The notes beneath the pieces were generated by a model. The model was not told where the DNA came from and searched no databases. It saw only the letters and a list, made by a program, of their open reading frames with translations. The position numbers and the translations under genes are program-made. 59,728 nucleotides of DNA from positions 1 to 59,728 of the forward strand of contig JAKLGU010000012.1 in NCBI GenBank assembly GCA_022710485.1. The letters run 5' to 3'. The DNA comes from Gemmatimonadota bacterium. Lineage in GTDB: Bacteria > Gemmatimonadota > Gemmatimonadetes > Gemmatimonadales > GWC2-71-9. Below are positions 54,464 through 59,728 of this stretch, in pieces; the first letter of the stretch is position 1, and the number at the start of each line of letters is the position of its first letter.

Positions 54464-55402
54464 GTGCTCATTAATCTCGTCCCCGATTTTCTCTCCGTAC
54501 TTGCCGACGCCAGCCCCGAGGCGGCCTGGCAGCGATACTTCGAAACTCACAGCGCCGTCCTGACCGCCTACTGGCGGAATTACGTGCTGGAACCCGGCTC
54601 GCCTGCCGCGTCGGAGGTGGTGCGCACCGCGCTGGCAGCCGACCGCAGCGATTTGCACGCGCTGCTCGCCGGTGTCGATGTCGTGCGCATCGTCGAGGAG
54701 ACACTGGCCCGCGCGGAGGAGGTCCTCCAGGTCGACCGGCCCACCGACTGCTATCTCATGGTCGGGATGGGTGGTGCCAACGCGGGTGAACTGGTCGTCG
54801 GCGGCCGTGGCGTGGCGTTCATCTGCCTCGAGCACTTCACCGGCCGCGCCAATCCCCAGACCTACGGCCTCGGCCTCACGCCCGACCTCATTCCCCTCTG
54901 GGTCGCCCACGAAATGGCGCACACCGTGCGCTACACCTCCGCGGCCAGCCGCAGCGACCTCCGGCGCCTGGTGGCCGATGCCGGCGGGTACTACGACTAC
55001 TGGGAAACGGGGCGGCGGGCCACGCTGCGCGAGTTGCTGGTCAACGAGGGGCTGGCTGTCCGCGCGGCTGAGGCGGTGGCTCCCGGGTTCCGGCTCAGTG
55101 ACTATTTCGGATACACCCGGCGCCAGTACCATCGGCTCCGCGAGCTGGAAGCCTTCCTGACCCGCGCCGTGGCACCCGACCTTGACCGGACCGCGCTCGG
55201 CCTCCGACTCCGGTATCTCTCCGGCGGCATGAGCCCGGCCGCGCGGCTGGTCCAGGGCAAGGTCGTTCCCGAACGGAGCGGCTATTACCTCGGCCATCGC
55301 ATGACCGAGGCCCTGGTTCGGCAGCACGGCATCGCCGCGGCGCTGCGCGCCCCCGCCGAGGACGTCAAGGCGGCGGATGAAGCGGCGAGAGGGGTGGCAT
55401 GA
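54464..55402 (+). CDS. DUF2268-like predicted zinc protease
   Basis: A 312-residue cytoplasmic protein with a gluzincin-type motif: HEMAH (His149, Glu150, His153) and a downstream NEGLAVRAAEA Glu at about 195. This matches the DUF2268 family of predicted Zn-dependent proteases. No signal peptide is present. GTG start at the predicted transcription start. The stop overlaps the CDGSH gene start (ATGA), implying coupled expression with a small iron-sulfur protein. Confidence 0.75.
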   Translation: MLINLVPDFLSVLADASPEAAWQRYFETHSAVLTAYWRNYVLEPGSPAASEVVRTALAADRSDLHALLAGVDVVRIVEETLARAEEVLQVDRPTDCYLMVGMGGANAGELVVGGRGVAFICLEHFTGRANPQTYGLGLTPDLIPLWVAHEMAHTVRYTSAASRSDLRRLVADAGGYYDYWETGRRATLRELLVNEGLAVRAAEAVAPGFRLSDYFGYTRRQYHRLRELEAFLTRAVAPDLDRTALGLRLRYLSGGMSPAARLVQGKVVPERSGYYLGHRMTEALVRQHGIAAALRAPAEDVKAADEAARGVA

Positions 55403-55659
55403 CCGGGGAGCGGCGGGGAAGCGGGGAAGCGGGGAGGGGAGGAGGGCCCAATCCCGTCGTCATCACCATCAAGCCGTCGGGAAGTATCAGCATCGAGGGT
55501 GAGGTCGTCCTGCAGGATCGCGACGGTAACCTCATCCCGCGGCCGGTCGAGAAGCGCCCCGGCATCGTGAAGCTCTGCGGCTGCGGACACTCGAAGACGC
55601 ACCCGTTCTGTGATGGAACACATAATGAGTGCAAGGAGAGGCCGCCCTATCCTGTCTGA
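55399..55659 (+). CDS. CDGSH-type iron-sulfur protein
   Basis: An 86-residue protein with the 2Fe-2S motif CGCGHSKTHPFCDGTH (Cys, Cys, Cys, His ligands). The N-terminal 20 residues (TGERRGSGEAGRGGGPN) are encoded by a GCGGGGAA microrepeat and precede the conserved VVITIKPSGSISIEGEVVL. Family members act in redox sensing or iron-sulfur transfer. It converges with mnmE 10 bp away. Confidence 0.9.
   Translation: MTGERRGSGEAGRGGGPNPVVITIKPSGSISIEGEVVLQDRDGNLIPRPVEKRPGIVKLCGCGHSKTHPFCDGTHNECKERPPYPV
55402..55446. repeat. GCGGGGAA microrepeat (family C) in the CDGSH coding region
   Basis: Ggggagcggcggggaagc, followed by further gcggggaa units, encodes the variable N-terminus of the CDGSH protein. 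Confidence 0.7.
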
Positions 55660-55669
55660 CGTTTCCCCG

Positions 55670-57019
55670 CTACTTCCCCACGCAGAAGCTCCCGAACACC
55701 CGCCCCAGCACCTCCTCCACATCCACCACGCCGATCAACTCCTCCAGCGCCCGCGCCGCCTCGCGCAGGTGATGGGCCGCCAGCACCGGTTCCCGGTCGT
55801 CGGTCAGCTGTGCTTCAGCCTCCCGCAGCGCGTCCCGGGCCCGGGTCAGGGAGATGCGATGCCGCTCTCTCGTGAGCCCCGGTTCGAGGTCGGCCATGGA
55901 GGCGTGGGCGCCGAACGCCGCCCGGACCACCGCTTCCTTCAGCAGGTCGAGGCCTTCGCCGGTGAGAGAGGAGGTGCGGAGCAACGAGGCGGGGACGCGG
56001 GGACGCGGGGAGGTCGACAGGTCGGCCTTGGTCTGCACGAGGATCACGCTCCCCGACAGCGACTCGAACTCACTCTCGCGTCCCCGCTTCCCCGCCTCCC
56101 CGCCTTCCGCCTCGCAAGCGACGACCACCTCCGCCGCCTCCACATACCGCCGGCTGAATCCGACGCCCAGCTGTTCCGCCTCGTCCGCCGACTCCCGGAG
56201 CCCCGCGGTGTCCACCAGTCGGATGGGCCAGCCGAGGAAGGTAGTGTGGGCCTCGATGGCATCGCGGGTGGTGCCTGGACTCGCGGTCACGATGGCGCGG
56301 TCGGCGCCGAGGAGGGCGTTGAAGAGCGAGGACTTCCCGACATTCGGCGGACCAGCCAATACGACGAGCGCGCCGGCGCGGAGCCGCTCTCCCGCCGGCG
56401 CGGTCGCGAGGAGGCGGGCCACCTGCTCCCGGATCTCCTGAATCCGCGCCGCGATCCTGGCCGGCTTCACCGGGCCGTCGTCCTCGCCAGGGAAGTCGAT
56501 GTCGTACCCCAGCAGCGCCTCGGCGTCGAGGAGCGCACTGCGCAGGTCCGCAAGCCGGCGCGACAGGCCGCCATCGAGCTGGTGAAGCGCCTGCCGCGCC
56601 TGTGCCGCCGCCGTGGCGTCGATGAGATCGCCGACCGCCTCCGCCTGCAGCAGGTCCATCCGGCCGTGCATCACCGCTCGTCGGGTGAACTCCCCGGGAA
56701 GCGCGGCCCGGGCTCCGGTTGCCAGGAGCGCGCTCACCAGGCGGATGGGGACGACGAGGCCACCGTGACAGGAGAACTCGACGAGATCCTCCCCGGTGTA
56801 ACTGTTCGGGCCCGGAAAGACAGTGTAGAGCCCCCGATCGATCAGCGTCCCGTCACCACCGACGAACGCGGCCAGGTGCGCGGTCCTGGGAGGCACAGCC
56901 GTGAATGTCGGAATTACCCGCGCCGCCACCACGAAGGCGTCCCGCCCCGACAGGCGCACGACGGCCAGCGCGGAGCGACCCGGAGGCGTGGCGAGCGCCG
57001 CGATGGTGTCGGAGAACAT
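55670..57019 (-). CDS. mnmE: tRNA modification GTPase MnmE
   Basis: A 449-residue GTPase that, with MnmG, modifies U34 of tRNAs. N-terminal MFSDTIAALATPPGRSALAVVRLSG, G1 GPPNVGKSS, G3 DTAG, G4 TKAD, and the C-terminal CVGK of the family are all present. Two microrepeat-derived stretches flank G4: GGEAGKRGRES before it and SPRPRVPAS after it, where relatives have short loops. In many bacteria mnmE is adjacent to yidC and rnpA, as here. Confidence 0.92.
   Translation of the reverse strand: MFSDTIAALATPPGRSALAVVRLSGRDAFVVAARVIPTFTAVPPRTAHLAAFVGGDGTLIDRGLYTVFPGPNSYTGEDLVEFSCHGGLVVPIRLVSALLATGARAALPGEFTRRAVMHGRMDLLQAEAVGDLIDATAAAQARQALHQLDGGLSRRLADLRSALLDAEALLGYDIDFPGEDDGPVKPARIAARIQEIREQVARLLATAPAGERLRAGALVVLAGPPNVGKSSLFNALLGADRAIVTASPGTTRDAIEAHTTFLGWPIRLVDTAGLRESADEAEQLGVGFSRRYVEAAEVVVACEAEGGEAGKRGRESEFESLSGSVILVQTKADLSTSPRPRVPASLLRTSSLTGEGLDLLKEAVVRAAFGAHASMADLEPGLTRERHRISLTRARDALREAEAQLTDDREPVLAAHHLREAARALEELIGVVDVEEVLGRVFGSFCVGK
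55987..56109. repeat. GCGGGGAA microrepeats (family C) inside mnmE
   Basis: Two clusters, 55987-56013 (ggggacgcggggacgcgg) and 56077-56109 (tccccgcttccccgcc), lie in the G-domain-coding part, on either side of the codons for G4. Confidence 0.7.
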
Positions 57020-57412
57020 GGGAGGGAAACTAGTACAGAGGCCTGAGGGCTGGAGACGGAGGACTGGGGACTGGTACGCGTCGCTTCAGGCTTGACCTGC
57101 GCGCCCCTCGACCAGCCTGCTCCTCGGGCGCTGGCGGAACGAGCAACACCGGATCGGGGACGGGATGTGGTCGTCGGGGTCGTCGGCTCCGGAAGTTCTC
57201 TAACCCCGCCCCTCCACTCCCGTGCGAACTTCCTGCGCCGACGATCCCCTTCCTCCCACATCACCAACCGCTTGTTGCTCCCGTTCCAGGCCGGCGAAGG
57301 GAATGGTCCGGAGGGCCGTCAGTTCGCGTCCCCCGGAGCGACCGGGGCGCGGAGGGGGCGCGAACTGGGTTGGCCCGGAGGACCATCCCGAGCCGGCCGA
57401 CTGGCTAGCGAC
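57020..57412. other. Intergenic region mnmE-yidC, no gene recognised
   Basis: No coding region stands out. A jag gene, often found between yidC and mnmE, is not present. 57050-57075 has a ggactggggactg repeat. A stem ccccgg-agcga-ccgggg near 57340 on the path of yidC transcription may help termination. Confidence 0.5.
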
Positions 57413-59077
57413 CTACTTCTTCTTGGGTGTGCCTTCGCGGAGCGCGTTCAACTTCATCCGCTCCTGGCTGATCAGCCACTGCTGCGGAATGCTGGCGATG
57501 TTGCTCACCGCGTAGTACAGGTTGAGCCCCGAGGCGAAGTTCAGGAAGAGCACCGTCATCATGACCGGCATCACGTACATCATCATCTTCATCTGCGGGT
57601 TCGGCGGGATGCCGCGCTGACCCATCTTGGTCAGGCCGAACATCGACAGCCCCATGATCAGCGGGATGATGTAGAGCGGGTCGTGCTGCGACAGGTCGGG
57701 CAGCCACAGGAACGACTGGCCCCGCAGCTCGATCGTGTTCTGGAACACGAAGAAGAGCGCCAGGAGCACCGGCATCGGCAGGAGCATCGGCCAGCACCCG
57801 CCCAGCGGGTTCACGCCGTGCTCCTTGTAGAGCTTGAACATCTCCTGCTGGAGGCGGGCCGGGTCTTCCTTGTACTTGTCCTGGATGGCCTTGAGCTCGG
57901 GCTGGATGGCCTGCATGGCCATCGTCGAGCGCATCGCCTTCTGGTTGAGCGGCCAGAGGATGATCCGCACCAGGATCCCGAAAAGCACCAGCACCAGGCC
58001 GTAGGCCAGGTGCAGGTTCTGGTGCATCCAGACCAGGAGCCAGCGCACCGCCACCGCCACCGGCCGAATGATCGTCCGGAATCCGGGCCAGCCGTAGGGG
58101 TTCACGTCGTCGAAGTCGTGCCCCACCTTGGCCAGCCGGGAGTACTCCATCGGCCCGGCGTACAGCTCGTAGCGGAAGTCACCGGCGGCGGGGAGCAGGA
58201 GGCTCGCCCAGATGGACGCCTCGTACGCTTTCTTCTGGCCTGCCTGCGGCAATGGGCGCACCGACAGCCCGCCGACCGGCGCCGCGCCCGTCTCGAAGGC
58301 CAGGACCGCCGTCACGAAATACTTCGACTTGACCGCCACCCACTCGAACGGGCCGCTGACCGCCGCCACTTCGGCGGTGTCGAGCGACTGGAACGACTTG
58401 AACTTCGTGCTCTGGGACTTCGTCACGAACCCCATCGACCGCTCGTTCTCGACCAGGTTCGCCTCAGTGTTGGCCAGCCCCGGGCCCATCCCCACCAACA
58501 ACAGGCCGCCGTTTGGCCCCACACCGCTCACCGAGCCGACCACGCCGATCTTGTAATCGTCGGGCCGGAAGGTGTACGCGAGGTTGACCGTGACGTCGCC
58601 GCGGGTCGAGGTGAGCTCGACCGTCATCGGGACGTCGGTCGACATCTCGGTCGCCGACGTCTCGAAGATCCAGTCGTCGAGCCGAAGCGTGTCCGCGCCG
58701 ACCACGAGCCGCAGCCCCATCAGCTCCGAGCCGGGGAGGGTCAGGTTCACCGGCCGGCCCTTCTGGCCGGGCGCCTGGTCGAGATAGTGCTCGAGTGCCG
58801 CGGTGACCAGGCGGCCCCCCCGGGTGGAGATCCCGTACGTGGCCAGTGCGGTGTGAATCAGGACGGTGTCTTCGGGAGTGGCCTCGGCGGGACCGGCAAC
58901 CGATGGCGGGAGGGCGGCCGCCGCGCCAAGGTCGGGCGCCGGCGCGGGCACGGGGGCCACGGTGGCGACGGAATCGGCGGGAGCCGACACCGGCGCCGGC
59001 GGCTTCTTCATGAGCACGGCCGGGGCCATGACGATGAGCGTCATGAGCGCCATGGCCCAGATGAAACGACGATCCAT
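57413..59077 (-). CDS. yidC: Membrane protein insertase YidC
   Basis: A 554-residue protein. N-terminal helix (FIWAMALMTLIVMAPAVLM), a Pro/Ala-rich linker, the large periplasmic beta-sandwich (about 60-330, typical of Gram-negative YidC), then five helices (VRWLLVWMHQNLHLAYGLVLVLFGILVRIILWPLNQKAMRS ... PLGGCWPMLLPMPVLLALFFVF ... GLNLYYAVSNIASIPQQWLI). It inserts inner-membrane proteins alone or with SecYEG. ATG 59077 is 15 bp after yidD. Confidence 0.95.
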   Translation of the reverse strand: MDRRFIWAMALMTLIVMAPAVLMKKPPAPVSAPADSVATVAPVPAPAPDLGAAAALPPSVAGPAEATPEDTVLIHTALATYGISTRGGRLVTAALEHYLDQAPGQKGRPVNLTLPGSELMGLRLVVGADTLRLDDWIFETSATEMSTDVPMTVELTSTRGDVTVNLAYTFRPDDYKIGVVGSVSGVGPNGGLLLVGMGPGLANTEANLVENERSMGFVTKSQSTKFKSFQSLDTAEVAAVSGPFEWVAVKSKYFVTAVLAFETGAAPVGGLSVRPLPQAGQKKAYEASIWASLLLPAAGDFRYELYAGPMEYSRLAKVGHDFDDVNPYGWPGFRTIIRPVAVAVRWLLVWMHQNLHLAYGLVLVLFGILVRIILWPLNQKAMRSTMAMQAIQPELKAIQDKYKEDPARLQQEMFKLYKEHGVNPLGGCWPMLLPMPVLLALFFVFQNTIELRGQSFLWLPDLSQHDPLYIIPLIMGLSMFGLTKMGQRGIPPNPQMKMMMYVMPVMMTVLFLNFASGLNLYYAVSNIASIPQQWLISQERMKLNALREGTPKKK

Positions 59078-59092
59078 GGTCAGGTTACCGGA

Positions 59093-59320
59093 TCAGGGAA
59101 CCGGGTCATACCCACCGGGATTGAACGGGTGACAGCGGACGAGGCGCCTAGCGCCGAGCCACATCCCCTTCAGCGCGCCGTACTTCGAGACCGCCTCCAA
59201 CGCGTACTGCGAACAGCTCGGCGAGAACCGGCAACTCGGCGGGAGGCCCGGGCTGATGAACTTCTGGTAGCCGCGAATCGGAAGCAGGACGATCCGCCTT
59301 GGAATCTCACGGAGCCGCAT
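59093..59320 (-). CDS. yidD: Membrane protein insertion efficiency factor YidD
   Basis: A 75-residue protein with the diagnostic [59 protein letters not shown]. It acts at the inner membrane alongside YidC. ATG 59320 gives the standard length and overlaps rnpA by 14 bp; an earlier in-frame ATG would overlap rnpA by a further 57 bp and adds no conserved sequence. Confidence 0.93.
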   Translation of the reverse strand: MRLREIPRRIVLLPIRGYQKFISPGLPPSCRFSPSCSQYALEAVSKYGALKGMWLGARRLVRCHPFNPGGYDPVP

Positions 59321-59672
59321 CGGAACCCCCGGCGACCGCCTCGCGCCAGGCGTGCATTTCAGACCGCAGCGCCGCAAAGGGGGCGGCGTAGGCCTCGCGC
59401 CGAGTGCGCACCAGCAGGTCGAAAGGGGGAATCACCCCCTGGACCTCTCGCCGCCACAGCTCCTTCAGGCGCCGGCGCAAACGATTGCGGGCCACCCCCG
59501 TGGTTTGGTACTTCGGGACGATGAGTCCCAGCCGGGGAAGGCCCGCCGCGTTGTCCATCCAGAGAAACTCCAAATGTCCCGTACGCATCCGGCGGCCTGT
59601 TGAGAGCAGTCGGCGGATGTCCGACGATTTCGCGAGCCGCCTGGCCCGCGGAAATCGTTCACTGGACGTCAG
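59307..59672 (-). CDS. rnpA: Ribonuclease P protein component
   Basis: The protein subunit that helps the RNase P RNA cut tRNA 5' leaders. The conserved core [29 protein letters not shown] is plain. The first ATG (59588) would give 93 aa and remove the conserved N-terminal strand. In frame upstream lies [24 protein letters not shown], which aligns with the FPRELRL...FVF start of known RnpA. The only plausible start before it is CTG at 59670-59672, overlapping the rpmH TGA as CTGA. This gives 121 aa, the normal size. The ATG start remains the conservative alternative. Confidence 0.85.
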   Translation of the reverse strand: MTSSERFPRARRLAKSSDIRRLLSTGRRMRTGHLEFLWMDNAAGLPRLGLIVPKYQTTGVARNRLRRRLKELWRREVQGVIPPFDLLVRTRREAYAAPFAALRSEMHAWREAVAGGSDAAP

Positions 59673-59728
59673 GAGCCCCCGTGCTTCGACGGAAGGCTGA
59701 CCGTCAGCGACTTCCGACCCTTCTTCCG
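59669..59728 (-). CDS. rpmH: 50S ribosomal protein L34, C-terminal fragment
   Basis: Minus-strand codons from the window edge encode [19 protein letters not shown] and stop, matching the Lys/Arg-rich end of L34 (typical end GR..LTVS) with a short extra tail. The start lies beyond the window. rpmH directly before rnpA is the conserved order near oriC. Confidence 0.85.
   Translation of the reverse strand, partial: RKKGRKSLTVSLPSKHGGS

Noticed and set aside
57092..59524. Long plus-strand ORF across yidC, yidD and rnpA
   Set aside because: It is the antisense shadow of well-recognised minus-strand genes in GC-rich DNA.

Overview
This 59.7 kb, GC-rich window looks like chromosomal DNA of a member of the Gemmatimonadota. 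That is an inference from content, since no rRNA or phylogenetic marker was compared. The supporting traits are two DUF2911 proteins, three large Ser/Thr kinases fused to beta-propeller or TPR regions, many GTG starts with 4-nt overlaps, and the conserved rpmH-rnpA-yidD-yidC-mnmE order at the right edge. That order normally lies beside dnaA/oriC.

Layout. 1-11.4 kb: the tail of an S9 peptidase, an MFS exporter, a DUF2911 protein, a divergent alpha-galactosidase-like hydrolase / sodium-solute symporter pair, and two tandem Ser/Thr kinases. 11.39-16.97 kb: an accessory island with an HTH-nucleotidyltransferase (MNT), a HEPN protein and a type III restriction-modification pair. It is bracketed by a 63-bp direct repeat of the 3' end of the second kinase gene. 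17.2-25.9 kb: an Ig-like repeat protein, a GxxExxY gene between two copies of a palindromic repeat, a DUF2911-TPR protein, a third kinase, a beta-lactamase-fold hydrolase and a secreted protein. 26-38 kb: tRNA-Phe with a nearby partial copy of its 3' end, upp, a beta-CASP hydrolase, a YdcF protein, an ArsB/NhaD-type antiporter, a cytochrome c operon with an unlisted 51-aa membrane protein, a META lipoprotein, a hexapeptide-repeat protein, a methyltransferase-like protein, a calcium/proton antiporter operon and an outer-membrane-like protein. 38.1-41.3 kb: a second accessory cassette of ribbon-helix-helix protein, nucleotidyltransferase, macrodomain and a Cas4-like/exonuclease fusion (DUF2779). 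Its genes overlap by 4 nt and it is bracketed by T-rich direct repeats. 41.4-59.7 kb: mostly housekeeping (VanZ-like, NUDIX, sigma factor, holA, mutS, cystathionine beta-synthase, ddl, rhomboid, CDGSH, mnmE, yidC, yidD, rnpA, rpmH).

At least four dispersed short-repeat families run through the window: a 12-bp-stem hairpin just after stop codons; a palindrome related to GxxExxY cassettes; a GCGGGGAA microrepeat that has entered the reading frames of mutS, mnmE and a CDGSH gene; and arrays of exactly three 8-mers, NYTTCGYG, at five places. The two accessory cassettes and these repeats are the most unusual content. All functions are read from sequence motifs without database searches.
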